Assembly (NCBI RefSeq): GCF_014646815.1
Contig: NZ_BMNZ01000003.1
Location: 62,001 to 126,000, forward strand
DNA length: 64,000 nucleotides
Reading direction: 5' to 3'
Source of the DNA: Terrabacter tumescens
GTDB lineage: Bacteria; Actinomycetota; Actinomycetes; Actinomycetales; Dermatophilaceae
Shown: positions 1-8,468 of the stretch, piece by piece
Layout of the letters: every line of letters begins with the position of its first letter
Numbering within the stretch: position 1 is the stretch's first letter
Notes under the pieces: generated by a model
Told to the model about the DNA's origin: nothing
What the model saw: the letters and a program-made list of their open reading frames with translations, nothing else
The model's database searches: none
Made by a program: the position numbers and the translations under genes

Positions 1-261
1 GCGGTCGCGCCGGGCCCAGAAGGTGCCCTTGACTGCGAGGTTGTCGGACTCGGTGCCGCCGGAGGTGAAGACGACCTCGGAGGGTCGCGCACCGAGGCAG
101 CGGGCGATCTTCTCGCGCGACTCCTCGACGGCACGGCGGGCCGCGCGGCCCGTGCGGTGCAGCGAGGAGGCGTTGCCCACGACCGCGAGCTGCTCCGTCA
201 TCGCCGCGAGGGCGGCGGGGAGCATCGGCGTCGTCGCCGCGTGGTCGAGGTAGGCAGTCAC
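1..261 (-). CDS. Cysteine desulfurase (NifS/IscS-like, class V aminotransferase), 5' part only
   Basis: The first 87 codons of a gene that runs off the left edge. The N-terminus reads [14 protein letters not shown], followed by [14 protein letters not shown] and [14 protein letters not shown]. These are hallmark segments of PLP-dependent cysteine desulfurases, which take sulfur from cysteine for Fe-S clusters or tRNA thiolation. The PLP lysine and catalytic cysteine lie outside the window. The GTG start is chosen because a TAGAAT hexamer ends 6 nt upstream, suggesting a leaderless mRNA; the overlapping ATG at 265 is in the wrong frame. The specific subtype (IscS, SufS or a MnmA partner) cannot be decided from this fragment. 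Confidence 0.9.
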   Translation of the reverse strand, partial: MTAYLDHAATTPMLPAALAAMTEQLAVVGNASSLHRTGRAARRAVEESREKIARCLGARPSEVVFTSGGTESDNLAVKGTFWARRDR

Positions 262-267
262 CCATCG

Positions 268-273
268 ATTCTA
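268..273 (-). promoter_or_regulatory. -10 element of the cysteine desulfurase gene
   Basis: TAGAAT on the minus strand ends 6 nt before the GTG at 261, so transcription would start at or next to the start codon. No Shine-Dalgarno sequence is visible. Confidence 0.6.
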
Positions 274-359
274 GGCCGCCACGACGTCTCTCCCGACCGC
301 CGCCGATGGGGCTGCCGGCGGCCCTTCCGGTGCTCGCCCCACGGGCGCGGCCGCGTGCC

Positions 360-365
360 TATGAT
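360..365 (+). promoter_or_regulatory. -10 element, leaderless start at 373
   Basis: TATGAT, close to the -10 consensus, ends 7 nt before ATG 373. It overlaps the earlier in-frame ATG at 361, which argues that 373 is the true start. Confidence 0.6.
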
Positions 366-372
366 CAGCCCC

Positions 373-846
373 ATGGGTGGCAGGCACGAGGGCACCGGCG
401 GGAGCCGGCTGTGCGCGCCCGCTGCCCACCGGGCCGTCGCCGGGCTCGCCTGCCCGGTCGTCGGCTACTTCGTGGCCCGCCTGCTCGTGCGGCTCGTGCC
501 GTCCCTGCCGACCGCGATGACGTATGCCGTGTGCCTGGCCGTCGCGCTCGCCCTGGGTTGGCGTGCCTGGTCGGCGCGCATCGAGCTCGGGACCCGGAGC
601 CTGCGCGTGCACAACACGCTGGCCACGACCACGGTCGACCGGCGCGACGTGCGCCGGGTGTCGGCGAACGGGCGGCTCGAGTGGCGACGTGACAGTGGCC
701 GGCCGGTGCGCCTGCCGTCGGAGGCGCTGCGCGGCGCGTGGTGGACCCTCGGCACGGGTCGCGAGGCCTACGCGTTCAACCGCGAGCGGCTCGAGAGCTG
801 GGCGCGCCTGACGGCCCGGCTCGACCTCGACACCGAGCCCGCCTGA
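373..846 (+). CDS. Small membrane protein with PH-like C-terminal half
   Basis: A protein of 157 aa. After a short polar N-terminus it has two hydrophobic segments (about residues 17-35 and 40-62). A soluble stretch follows, beginning IELGTRSLRVHNTLATTTVDRRDVRRV. That pattern, a membrane pair then a short beta-rich domain, is typical of actinobacterial bPH-like proteins of unknown function. The protein ends with acidic residues. It is monocistronic, starts at a leaderless promoter and is closed by a strong hairpin at 890-934. I do not recognise a specific function. Confidence 0.75.
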   Translation: MGGRHEGTGGSRLCAPAAHRAVAGLACPVVGYFVARLLVRLVPSLPTAMTYAVCLAVALALGWRAWSARIELGTRSLRVHNTLATTTVDRRDVRRVSANGRLEWRRDSGRPVRLPSEALRGAWWTLGTGREAYAFNRERLESWARLTARLDLDTEPA

Positions 847-889
847 CCCGCCCGAACCATGCCTGGGCCCGCCTGAGCGAGACGGACAC

Positions 890-934
890 ACGTCGAGAGG
901 CCACGAACCGGTCCGGTTCGTGGCCTCTCGACGT
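890..934. terminator. Bidirectional hairpin between the membrane-protein gene and etfA
   Basis: A perfect inverted repeat with 22-bp arms (890-911 and 913-934) around a single central base, lying between two convergent genes. There is no T-tract, as is common for high-GC actinobacterial terminators. Confidence 0.75.
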
Positions 935-987
935 TCAGAGCTGGCGCAGATCTAGCGCAGGGCCCCGCGCCGTGGCGCGGGACGCGT

Positions 988-1953
988 TCAGTCCTTGGCG
1001 GCCTTGATCGCGTCGGTGGCCTGCGGGAGCACCGCGAAGAGGTCACCCACGACGCCGAAGTCGACGAGCTCGAAGATCGGGGCCTCGTTGTCCTTGTTGA
1101 CGGCCACGATCGTCTTGGACGTCTGCATGCCGGCGCGGTGCTGGATCGCGCCGGAGATGCCGCAGGCGACGTAGAGCTGCGGGCTGACCTGCTTGCCGGT
1201 CTGGCCGACCTGCGAGGTGTGGGGGTACCACCCGGCGTCGACGGCCGCACGGCTCGCGCCGACCGCGGCGCCGAGCGAGTCGGCGAAGTCCTCGACCTTG
1301 GAGAAGTCGCCTGCGGTGCCACGACCACCCGAGACCACGATGGCGGCCTCGGTCAGCTCGGGGCGGCCGGTGGCCTGCTTCGGCTTGGACTCGGTGATGC
1401 GGGCGCCCTTGGCGGCGTCGGACGGGGTGAAGTCGAGCACCTCATCGGCGGCCGCACCCGCGAGCTCCTCGGGGGTGGCCGAGTTCGGCTTGACGGCGAC
1501 GATGGGCGTGCCCTTCGTGACCGTGGCCGACACGGTGTACGAGCCGGCGAAGACCGACTGCGTCGTGGCGACGCCACCGCTGCCATCACCAGCGGCCTGG
1601 ACGTCGACGGCGTCGGTGATCAGGCCCGACTCGGTCTTGACGGCGAGGCGCGCGGCGATCTCCTTGCCCTCCGGCGAGGACGGCACGAGGACCGCGGCCG
1701 GGGCCTTGTCGGCGACGAGCTGCGCGAGCAGCTCGGCCTGCGGCACGACGAGGTGCTCGAGCACCTCGGGCGACTCGACGCGGTAGACCTTCTCGGCGCC
1801 GAAGCGGGCGAGGGTCTCCTTGGCGGCGTCGAAGCCGGAGCCGACGAAGACGGCGGACGGCTCACCGAGACGGCGGGCGATCGTCAGCAGCTCGGACGTG
1901 GTCTTGCGGACCTTGCCGTCGACGTGGTCGACGAGCACGAGTACTTCAGCCAT
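988..1953 (-). CDS. etfA: Electron transfer flavoprotein alpha subunit
   Basis: A protein of 321 aa, usual for EtfA. With EtfB it accepts electrons from acyl-CoA dehydrogenases and passes them to ETF:quinone oxidoreductase. The N-terminus [26 protein letters not shown] is the domain I strand. The C-terminal FAD domain carries [15 protein letters not shown], then [12 protein letters not shown] and [10 protein letters not shown], the adenine- and isoalloxazine-binding segments. It follows etfB by 39 nt and has a clear AAGGAGAT ribosome site before its ATG, so etfBA forms one operon. It probably serves the acyl-CoA-degrading enzymes encoded elsewhere in this window. Confidence 0.97.
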   Translation of the reverse strand: MAEVLVLVDHVDGKVRKTTSELLTIARRLGEPSAVFVGSGFDAAKETLARFGAEKVYRVESPEVLEHLVVPQAELLAQLVADKAPAAVLVPSSPEGKEIAARLAVKTESGLITDAVDVQAAGDGSGGVATTQSVFAGSYTVSATVTKGTPIVAVKPNSATPEELAGAAADEVLDFTPSDAAKGARITESKPKQATGRPELTEAAIVVSGGRGTAGDFSKVEDFADSLGAAVGASRAAVDAGWYPHTSQVGQTGKQVSPQLYVACGISGAIQHRAGMQTSKTIVAVNKDNEAPIFELVDFGVVGDLFAVLPQATDAIKAAKD

Positions 1954-1992
1954 GGTGCGGATCTCCTTTGCTGGCTGGGAAGTTCAGGAGGG

Positions 1993-2775
1993 TCAGACGA
2001 ACTTGCGCTCGGTGAGGAACGCCGCGAGCTTGGCTCCGCCGTCGCCCTCGTCGGGGACGATCTCGCCCTGCGTGCGCGGCGGGCGGGCGGCGAAGGACTC
2101 GACCTTCGTCCAGGCGGCGTCGAGGCCGACCTGCGCGGCGTCCACGCCGAGGTCGGCGAGGCTCCACGTCTCGACGGGCTTCTTCTTCGCGGCCATGATC
2201 CCCTTGAACGAGGGGTAGCGCGGCTCGTTGATCTGGTCGGTGACCGAGACGAGGGCCGGCAGCGTGGCCGTGATCGTCTGGGTCGAGGCGTCGCCGTCGC
2301 GGCGGATCGTCGCGACACCGCCGTCGACACTCAGCTCGGACGCGAAGGTCACGGCCGGCAGGCCGAGGCGCTCGGCGAGCATCGCGGGGACGACACCCAT
2401 GGTGCCGTCGGTGCTGGCCATGCCGGTGACCACGAGGTCGACGTCTCCGATCTTCTTCACGGCCTCGGCGAGCACGAGCGAGGTGGCGACCGCGTCGGAG
2501 CCGTGGATGGCGTCGTCGCTGACGTGCACACCCTTGTCGGCGCCCATCTGCAGGGCCTTCTTGATCGCGTCGGCGGCGGCGTCGGGGCCGACCGTCAGCA
2601 CGGTCACCTCACCCTCGCCGGCCTCGATGATCTTCAGGGCCTCCTCGACCGCGTACTCGTCGAGCTCGGACAGCAGGCCGTCCACGTTCTCGCGGTCGGT
2701 CGTGTTGTCAGATGCGTTGAACGTGCGCTCGGCCTGGGCGTCCGGCACGTACTTGACACAGACGACGATGTTCAT
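1993..2775 (-). CDS. etfB: Electron transfer flavoprotein beta subunit
   Basis: A protein of 260 aa starting MNIVVCVKYVPDAQAERTF. This start is chosen over longer in-frame options because it matches the family N-terminus and has AAGAGGAC just upstream. The segment VDLVVTGMASTDGTMGVVPAMLAERLGLP is the AMP-binding and EtfB signature region. The C-terminal part carries MAAKKKPVETW, typical of the docking arm. It is the first gene of etfBA. A palindrome at 2857-2874, about 80 bp upstream of the start, is a candidate regulator site. Confidence 0.97.
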   Translation of the reverse strand: MNIVVCVKYVPDAQAERTFNASDNTTDRENVDGLLSELDEYAVEEALKIIEAGEGEVTVLTVGPDAAADAIKKALQMGADKGVHVSDDAIHGSDAVATSLVLAEAVKKIGDVDLVVTGMASTDGTMGVVPAMLAERLGLPAVTFASELSVDGGVATIRRDGDASTQTITATLPALVSVTDQINEPRYPSFKGIMAAKKKPVETWSLADLGVDAAQVGLDAAWTKVESFAARPPRTQGEIVPDEGDGGAKLAAFLTERKFV

Positions 2776-2856
2776 GGGTGAACGTCCTCTTCCGTTGCTG
2801 GTGGTGGTGCTCATGGAGCTGCCGGAGGTCGCTCCGGCACTGCCTGCCATCCTCTC

Positions 2857-2874
2857 ACTGAGCGCTCGCTCAGT
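2857..2874. promoter_or_regulatory. Palindromic operator candidate upstream of etfBA
   Basis: ACTGAGCG-CT-CGCTCAGT is a perfect inverted repeat of 8-bp arms in the region between etfB and the divergent SDR gene. Size and symmetry fit a TetR-family operator, and many actinobacterial fatty-acid catabolic operons are under TetR repressors. The cognate regulator is not identified. Confidence 0.5.
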
Positions 2875-2917
2875 CCGCACGCGTCAGGCGTGACGCTCAC
2901 CACCAGAGCACCGAGGG

Positions 2918-2932
2918 CGTATGCCGCGTGCC
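2918..2932 (+). repeat. Extended GTATGCC motif, intergenic copy
   Basis: CGTATGCCGCGTGCC, identical to the copy at 26479-26493. It belongs to a dispersed motif described in the findings. Confidence 0.6.
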
Positions 2933-3023
2933 CCCTCGCGCGTCGACGACCGGCACCCGGGGCGGGTCCGTCAGGGCCAAAACCCTTCGTGCGCGCAGGC
3001 GCCCCATGCAGAGGATGGGCCGC

Positions 3024-3821
3024 ATGTCGCTCGCCTCCTCACCCCGTTCCGCCCCGCCGCGTGTCGCCCTCGTCACCGGCGTCGGGAGGCGCCGCTCCAT
3101 CGGGGCGGAGCTCGCCCTCGGCCTGGCCGCCGACGGCTGGGACGTCGCCCTCGGCCACTGGCAGCCCTACGACGACCGCCTCGGCTACGAGCGCGGCGCG
3201 GACGACCCCGCGGCGGTGGCCGACGAGTGCCGCGCCCTCGGCCGTCGCGTCGAGCTGCTCCCGGGCGACCTCGCCGACCCGGCCACGCCGGAGGCGCTCG
3301 TCGCCGCAGCGACCGACCGGCTGGGACCGGTGACGGGGCTCGTCATGTCGCACTGCGAGTCGGTCGACAGCGGCATCCTGTCGACCTCGCTCGAGAGCTG
3401 GGACCGGCACTACGCCGTCAACGCCCGCGCGACCTGGCTGCTCCTCAAGGCACTCGCGGACCGGCTGCCGGAGGAGCCTCCGGGAGCGCCGGCCGCAGCC
3501 CGCGTCGTCGCGCTGACGAGCGACCACACGGCCCACAACCTGCCCTACGGCTCGAGCAAGGGCGCGCTGGACCGGATCGTCATCGCGGCCGCGGTCGAGC
3601 TCGCCGACCGCGGCGTCAGGGCCAACGTCATCAACCCGGGGCCGATCGACACCGGCTGGATGGACGAGCGGATCCGCGCCCTCGGCGTGGCCGAGACACC
3701 GGCGGGACGCCTCGGCACACCGCGCGACACCGCGGACCTCGTCCGCTTCCTCTTCTCGGACGCGGGCGGCTGGATCAACGGGCAGCTGCTCCACAGCAAC
3801 GGCGGCTTCAGGCCCTCCTGA
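3024..3821 (+). CDS. SDR family oxidoreductase (3-oxoacyl-ACP reductase-like)
   Basis: A protein of 265 aa with a Rossmann fold. The cofactor loop reads TGVGRRRSIG instead of the usual TGxxxGIG, seen in the part of the SDR family that includes enoyl-ACP-reductase-like members. The catalytic Tyr-Lys pair is in YGSSKGAL, with TSDH preceding it at the serine position. The C-terminus has the substrate-loop motif NPGPIDTGWMD and ends INGQLLHSNGGF, like FabG. AGAGGA lies 8 nt before the chosen ATG; ATGs at 3006 and 3015 are alternatives. Substrate unknown. Confidence 0.88.
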   Translation: MSLASSPRSAPPRVALVTGVGRRRSIGAELALGLAADGWDVALGHWQPYDDRLGYERGADDPAAVADECRALGRRVELLPGDLADPATPEALVAAATDRLGPVTGLVMSHCESVDSGILSTSLESWDRHYAVNARATWLLLKALADRLPEEPPGAPAAARVVALTSDHTAHNLPYGSSKGALDRIVIAAAVELADRGVRANVINPGPIDTGWMDERIRALGVAETPAGRLGTPRDTADLVRFLFSDAGGWINGQLLHSNGGFRPS

Positions 3822-3874
3822 GCGCGGTCGCCCGCGGGCGGGACGGCATACGACCCTGAACGGCTCACCCGCGG

Positions 3875-4207
3875 TCAGCGGGCGTCGGGGTCGGCCGTCT
3901 CGACGACGTGGAACGCGGGCTCCTCGTAGGGGTGCGCGGCCCGGAGCGCGGCCACGACGTCGGCACGCAGGTGTCGGTCGAGGACGAGCTCGACGCGGTC
4001 CTCGGCGACGAGCGCGAGCTCGCCGACCGACCCGATCGTGGGGTTGGCGCCGGCCGTCGGGCGGAACCGGCCCCTGCCGCGGGTGACGAAGGCGCAGTCG
4101 CGGTAGTCCCCGACCGCACCCGCGCCGGCGGCGAAGACCGCCGCGAGGACGTCCTCGGTCGACTCGACGGGCGAGTAGAACACGAGGACGTCCAGCGGCT
4201 GGGTCAT
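3875..4207 (-). CDS. NIF3-like (YqfO C-terminal domain) protein
   Basis: A protein of 110 aa. The motifs GANPTIGSVGELALVAEDRVELV and AALRAAHPYEEPAFHVVE match the CutA-like domain inserted in bacterial NIF3/YqfO proteins, here standing alone. The metal-binding NIF3 core is absent, so this is a solitary domain, not a truncated full-length protein; such short versions are often misannotated. Its ATG overlaps the stop of the upstream enoyl-CoA hydratase gene by 4 nt, so it is the last gene of a three-gene operon. Function unknown. Confidence 0.85.
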   Translation of the reverse strand: MTQPLDVLVFYSPVESTEDVLAAVFAAGAGAVGDYRDCAFVTRGRGRFRPTAGANPTIGSVGELALVAEDRVELVLDRHLRADVVAALRAAHPYEEPAFHVVETADPDAR

Positions 4208-4983
4208 CGACCCTCGAACTGCGCCTTGCCCGGGCCGTGCTCGACGAAGGAGCTCATGCCGATCTCACGGTCCTTCGTAGCGAAGAGCGAGGCGAAGAGC
4301 ATCCGCTCGATCTCGAGACCGCTCTCGAGGTCGACCTCGAGACCCCGGTCGATGGCCTCCTTGGCAGCGCGGACGGCGAAGGACGCGGCACCGACGAAGG
4401 TCGAGGCCCACTCGCGCGACGCGGTGTAGACGTCGGCGGCCGGGACGACCTTGTCGGCGAGGCCGATCGCGAGCGCCTCGGAGGCGTCGACGAAGCGTCC
4501 GCTGAAGATGATCTCCTTGGCGCGCGAGGCCCCGACGAGACGCGAGAGACGCTGTGTGCCGCCGGCACCCGGGATGATCCCGAGGAGGATCTCCGGCTGG
4601 CCGAGCTTGGCGTCGTCGGCGACGACCCGGAAGTCGCAGGCGAGCGCGAGCTCGCAACCGCCGCCGAGCGCATACCCCGTGATCGCCGCGATGACCGGCT
4701 TGGGGATGCGGGCGACCGCGCTGATCGAGCTCATGAGCGGGCCGGAGCGCTCGACCATGTCGGTGTACGACATGGACTGCATCTCCTTGATGTCCGCTCC
4801 GGCCGCGAAGACGCGCTCACCGCCGTAGACGATGACCGCCTTGACGTCGGTGCGCGCCGTGGCCTCGGCGGCCGCCGCGCGGATCTCCTCCTGGACCTGG
4901 ACGTTGAGGGCGTTCATCTTCGGCCGGTCGAGGCGGATGGTGCCGATGCCGTCCTCGACCTCGAGCCGGACGAACTCGCCCAT
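4204..4983 (-). CDS. Enoyl-CoA hydratase/isomerase family protein
   Basis: A protein of 259 aa of the crotonase family. The oxyanion-hole segments FAAGADIKEM and ALGGGCELALACD are present. Both catalytic glutamates are visible, in GGGCELA and in GQPEILLGIIPGAGGTQRL, so hydration of 2-enoyl-CoA to 3-hydroxyacyl-CoA is likely. The start is coupled to the stop of the YbjN gene (TGATG overlap). In context it could act as the crotonase (3-hydroxybutyryl-CoA dehydratase) for the ethylmalonyl-CoA pathway genes downstream or in beta-oxidation; the sequence does not settle which. Confidence 0.93.
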   Translation of the reverse strand: MGEFVRLEVEDGIGTIRLDRPKMNALNVQVQEEIRAAAAEATARTDVKAVIVYGGERVFAAGADIKEMQSMSYTDMVERSGPLMSSISAVARIPKPVIAAITGYALGGGCELALACDFRVVADDAKLGQPEILLGIIPGAGGTQRLSRLVGASRAKEIIFSGRFVDASEALAIGLADKVVPAADVYTASREWASTFVGAASFAVRAAKEAIDRGLEVDLESGLEIERMLFASLFATKDREIGMSSFVEHGPGKAQFEGR

Positions 4984-5507
4984 CAGGCGTCGCCGGGGGC
5001 GCCGGCAGCTGCGTCGTCCATGGGCAGCCAGGACTGGAAGAAGAAGCCGACGCTCTGGAGGATGTGGTTGACCGACAGCGGCACGAGGATGTCGAGGTCG
5101 GCGTTCGGGGTGATGACGTGCTCGGCAGAGACGACGAGGCTCTCCTGGACGAGCGAGAGCTTGACGATGTTGAGCTGCATCGTGAGGTCGTTGCAGCGGG
5201 CGAGGCGCTCGTTGCGGTCCGGCGACACGGGGTCGGCGAGCTGCCACTGGCCGAAGAAGCGCACGAGGGCCAGGTCGCCCTCGGCGACGCGGGCGAAGAG
5301 CGTCGTGCTCGTGCCCTGGTCGTCCACGATGGCGAACTCGAGGTCGCCGTCGCCGTCGACGCTCGCCTCGATCCCGAGGCCCTTCAGGACCTCGAGGATG
5401 CGGTCGCGCACCGGGGCGTCGCTGGCAGCGGCGCCGTTGGGGCTCGGGGTGGGGCCGGCGTCGGGCGCGCTCGGCATGAAGTTGGGCAGCGAAGTCGGAT
5501 CGGTCAT
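4983..5507 (-). CDS. YbjN domain-containing protein
   Basis: A protein of 174 aa. After a Pro/Ala/Ser-rich linker of about 30 residues comes a domain beginning RILEVLKGLGIEASVDGDGDLEFAI and ending VLVPLSVNHILQSVGFFFQSWLP, in line with YbjN/type III secretion chaperone-like folds. The role of these proteins in actinobacteria is not established. It is the first gene of the operon with the enoyl-CoA hydratase and NIF3-like genes. TACGGT lies 6 nt before the ATG, so a leaderless transcript is likely. Confidence 0.85.
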   Translation of the reverse strand: MTDPTSLPNFMPSAPDAGPTPSPNGAAASDAPVRDRILEVLKGLGIEASVDGDGDLEFAIVDDQGTSTTLFARVAEGDLALVRFFGQWQLADPVSPDRNERLARCNDLTMQLNIVKLSLVQESLVVSAEHVITPNADLDILVPLSVNHILQSVGFFFQSWLPMDDAAAGAPGDA

Positions 5508-5513
5508 GCGTCA

Positions 5514-5519
5514 ACCGTA
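5514..5519 (-). promoter_or_regulatory. -10 element of the YbjN operon
   Basis: TACGGT on the minus strand ends 6 nt before ATG 5507. It sits back to back with the glgX promoter. Confidence 0.55.
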
Positions 5520-5572
5520 ACGAGCCTGCGCGGCGAGGTCGATCCGGCCCGGGCGTGCCGTGGGCCACCCCC

Positions 5573-5578
5573 TACGCT
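5573..5578 (+). promoter_or_regulatory. -10 element of glgX
   Basis: TACGCT ends 7 nt before ATG 5586, and no Shine-Dalgarno sequence is present between them. Confidence 0.55.
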
Positions 5579-5585
5579 CTGACAC

Positions 5586-7730
5586 ATGTGCCCGCCCCTG
5601 CCCGCGACGCCCGACCTGCCTCCGGAGCTCGGGGCGCGGCTGACCGCTGACGGTGCACAGTTCTGCGTCTACGCCGGTCACGCCCGCTCGGTCGAGGTGT
5701 GCCTCTTCGACGACGCCGCGGACGGGACGACGACCGAGCGGCGCATCGCGCTGCGCCACCGGGCCCACGGGACGTGGTTCGACACCGTGCCCGGGGTCGC
5801 GGCCGGGCAGCGCTACGCCTTCCGGGTCGACGGCGACTGGGACCCCGACCGCTCCCTGCTGCACAACCCCGCCAAGCTGCTGCTCGACCCCTACGCGCGC
5901 GCCGTCGAGGGCGGAGTGCACCTCGACCCGGCCCTCTACGCCCACCGGGTCGGCCCCGACCTGCGCGGCGACCTCTGGGTGCGCGACGACCGCGACTCGG
6001 CGCCCTTCATGCCGCGCTGCGTCATCGTCGAGGACGAGTTCGACTGGGGCGAGGACGAGTTCCCGCAGCACTCGCTCACCGAGTCGCTCGTCTACGAGGT
6101 GCACGTCAAGAACGCCACGAAGCTGCACCCTGGCGTGCCCGAAGAGCTGCGCGGGACGTATGCCGGTCTGGCGCACCCCGCGTTCGTCGACCACCTGCTG
6201 GGGCTGGGCGTCACGGCGGTCGAGCTGCTCCCGGTCCACACGTTCACGCACGAGCCCGACCTTGTGCTGCGCGGGCTGAGCAACCACTGGGGCTACAACA
6301 CGCTCGGCTTCTTCGCGCCGCACGCGGCGTACGCGTCGACCCGCGACCCGCAGGGCGCCCTCGACGAGTTCAAGACGATGGTCAAGGACCTCCACGCCGC
6401 GGGTATCGAGGTGCTGCTCGACGTCGTCTACAACCACACGGCCGAGAACTCGCGCGAGGGCATGACGCTCTCGTGGCGCGGGCTCGACCAGCGCGCCTAC
6501 TACCGGGTCGACGGACGCGGGCGTGACATCGACGTGACGGGGTGCGGCAACACCCTCGACCTGACCCACCCGGTCGTCGCGCGCCTGGTGCTCGACTCGC
6601 TGCGCTACTGGGTGCAGGAGTGCCACGTCGACGGCTTCCGCTTCGACCTCGCCGTGGCGCTGGGGCGGGGCAAGGACGACGGCTACGACCGCGACCACCC
6701 CTTCCTCGTCGCGCTGCGCACCGACCCGGTCCTCTCGCGCACCAAGCTCGTCGCGGAGCCGTGGGACCTCGGCCTCCACGGCTGGCGCACCGGGCAGTTC
6801 CCGCCGCCGTTCTCCGAGTGGAACGACCGCTACCGCGACGCGACCCGCACCTTCTGGCTGCGCGACCTCGCGGCGTCCGCGTCGGGCGGCGTCGGTCACG
6901 GCGTGCGCGAGCTGGCCACGCGGCTCGCCGGCTCGCAGGACCTCTTCGACCGGCACGACCGCGGCACCATCGCCTCGGTCAACTTCGTCACGGCCCACGA
7001 CGGCTTCACCCTGGCCGACCTCACGACTTACGACACCAAGCACAACGGCGCCAACGGCCACAGCGGCACCGACGGGTCCAACGACAACCGGTCGTGGAAC
7101 CACGGCGTCGAGGGCCGCACCGACGACCCCGACATCGCCGACGCCCGGCGGCGGTCCATGCGCAACCTGCTCGGCACGCTGCTGCTGTCGACCGGCGTGC
7201 CGATGCTCAACGCCGGCGACGAGCTGGGACGCAGCCAGCGGGGGAACAACAACCCGTACTCGCAGGACAACGAGATCAGCTGGATGTCGTGGGACCTCGC
7301 GGCGTGGCAGGAAGACCTGCTCGAGACCAGCCGGCACCTCGTGCGGCTGCGCCGCGACCACCCGGTCCTGCGGCAGCGGACCTTCTTCTCCGGCAGGCAG
7401 GTCCACGCCGACGGCTCCACCGACCTCGCCTGGTTCGGCGCCGACGGCCAGCCCATGGGCGAGCGCTGGGACGGCCCTGCCGTCGCCGTGCTCCAAGGCC
7501 TCTACAACGGCGCCGCGATCTCGGAGCGCTCCGTGCTCCTCGTGGTCAACGGCTCGGCAGGGGCGGTGGACGTGACGCTCCCGACGGCCCCCGGCGCGGC
7601 GGCCTACGAGAAGCTCTGGGACAGCGCCGACGAGCGGCCCACTCCCCCGGGCCCGCCCGTGGCCGCCGGTGACTTCGTCACGATGCGCGCGGCCTCGATG
7701 CACGTGTGGCGTCCGGTCGAGAGGGCCTGA
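5586..7730 (+). CDS. glgX: Glycogen debranching enzyme GlgX
   Basis: A protein of 714 aa of the GH13 isoamylase/GlgX subfamily, which cleaves alpha-1,6 branches of glycogen trimmed by phosphorylase. It has an N-terminal CBM48-like domain (to about residue 150). The (beta/alpha)8 barrel carries DVVYNHTAE, the nucleophile segment DGFRFDLAVALGR, the acid/base segment LVAEPWDLG and the third acid in NFVTAHDGFTLADL. A C-terminal beta domain follows. Length and motif order are complete. It is transcribed alone from a leaderless promoter and complements GlgP (9603-12191) in glycogen breakdown. Confidence 0.96.
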   Translation: MCPPLPATPDLPPELGARLTADGAQFCVYAGHARSVEVCLFDDAADGTTTERRIALRHRAHGTWFDTVPGVAAGQRYAFRVDGDWDPDRSLLHNPAKLLLDPYARAVEGGVHLDPALYAHRVGPDLRGDLWVRDDRDSAPFMPRCVIVEDEFDWGEDEFPQHSLTESLVYEVHVKNATKLHPGVPEELRGTYAGLAHPAFVDHLLGLGVTAVELLPVHTFTHEPDLVLRGLSNHWGYNTLGFFAPHAAYASTRDPQGALDEFKTMVKDLHAAGIEVLLDVVYNHTAENSREGMTLSWRGLDQRAYYRVDGRGRDIDVTGCGNTLDLTHPVVARLVLDSLRYWVQECHVDGFRFDLAVALGRGKDDGYDRDHPFLVALRTDPVLSRTKLVAEPWDLGLHGWRTGQFPPPFSEWNDRYRDATRTFWLRDLAASASGGVGHGVRELATRLAGSQDLFDRHDRGTIASVNFVTAHDGFTLADLTTYDTKHNGANGHSGTDGSNDNRSWNHGVEGRTDDPDIADARRRSMRNLLGTLLLSTGVPMLNAGDELGRSQRGNNNPYSQDNEISWMSWDLAAWQEDLLETSRHLVRLRRDHPVLRQRTFFSGRQVHADGSTDLAWFGADGQPMGERWDGPAVAVLQGLYNGAAISERSVLLVVNGSAGAVDVTLPTAPGAAAYEKLWDSADERPTPPGPPVAAGDFVTMRAASMHVWRPVERA

Positions 7731-7745
7731 ACCCCAGGCCGTCGG

Positions 7746-8324
7746 CTACCGCCTGCGGAGCCCCTCGATGACCAGGCCCACCATGTGCCGGGCGTCGTAG
7801 CGCGGGTTGCCACCGCCGATGCACAGGTTGCCGATGCCGCGCATCAGCTCGTAGGCATCCTGCCCGGAGGTGATCTCGCCGGCCTCGGCGGCGGCCCTCA
7901 GCAGCTTGTCGCACACCGGCACGAGCCGGTCGACGAAGTAGCTGTGCAGCGTCGCGAACGCGGCGTCGTCGGACTGCAGCGCCTCGGCCAGACCGCGCTT
8001 GGTCACGAGGAAGTCGACGAACAGGTCGACCCAGCGGGCGAGGGCGGCGTGCGGCGAGGCCGACTCCGCCAGCAGGCGTGGGCCGGCCTCGGCACAGGCC
8101 AGCACCTGGTGCCGGTAGACCGCGACGATGAGGTCGGCGCGGGTCGGGAAGTGCCGGTAGATCGTGGCCACACCCACCCCCGCCCGCCCGGCGATGTCGC
8201 GCACCGGCACGTCGACCCCGGACTCCACGAAGGCCGCGGCCGCAGCGTCGAGCAGCGCCTCCTCGTTGCGACGCGCGTCGGCGCGCTTGCGGGGCCCGGC
8301 GGTCTGGGCAGGGGTCTCGGCCAC
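7746..8324 (-). CDS. TetR/AcrR family transcriptional regulator
   Basis: A protein of about 192 aa. The N-terminal helix-turn-helix reads EALLDAAAAAFVESGVDVPVRDIAGRAGVGVATIYRHFPTRADL, a textbook TetR DNA-binding domain. The C-terminal ligand domain resembles those of TetR proteins with SbtR-like tails. I place the start at GTG 8324 because AGGAGA precedes it; ATG 8339 in the same frame is the alternative but would translate that AGGAGA as two rare Arg codons. It diverges from the aldo-keto reductase gene, and two matching inverted repeats lie between them, so it probably represses itself and that gene. Confidence 0.93.
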   Translation of the reverse strand: MAETPAQTAGPRKRADARRNEEALLDAAAAAFVESGVDVPVRDIAGRAGVGVATIYRHFPTRADLIVAVYRHQVLACAEAGPRLLAESASPHAALARWVDLFVDFLVTKRGLAEALQSDDAAFATLHSYFVDRLVPVCDKLLRAAAEAGEITSGQDAYELMRGIGNLCIGGGNPRYDARHMVGLVIEGLRRR

Positions 8325-8350
8325 GGTTCTCCTCGACATGGGTTGGCAAA

Positions 8351-8367
8351 ACGGAACGGCGTTCCGT
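8351..8367. promoter_or_regulatory. TetR operator candidate, site 1
   Basis: ACGGA-N7-TCCGT inverted repeat, here with arms extended to 7 bp (ACGGAAC-GGC-GTTCCGT). It lies between the divergent TetR and aldo-keto reductase genes. Confidence 0.7.
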
Positions 8368-8376
8368 ATCGTGTGA

Positions 8377-8393
8377 ACGGAACATCGATCCGT
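8377..8393. promoter_or_regulatory. TetR operator candidate, site 2
   Basis: A second ACGGA-N7-TCCGT inverted repeat with the same 17-bp frame as site 1. The two centres are 26 bp apart, the same face of the helix give or take half a turn. Confidence 0.7.
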
Positions 8394-8468
8394 TTCAGGA
8401 TGCCAGAGGGTGCGGAAGGACGTCCACGCACCCGGCTCCCACCCCTTCCCCGACCACGGAGGTCACCC

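Noticed and set aside
5511-7703. A 730-codon minus-strand frame antisense to glgX, and similar frames antisense to glgP (9597-12206) and the polysaccharide deacetylase region (29652-32273)
   Set aside because: All mirror the codon bias of the real gene on the other strand and lack recognisable domains or start signals.
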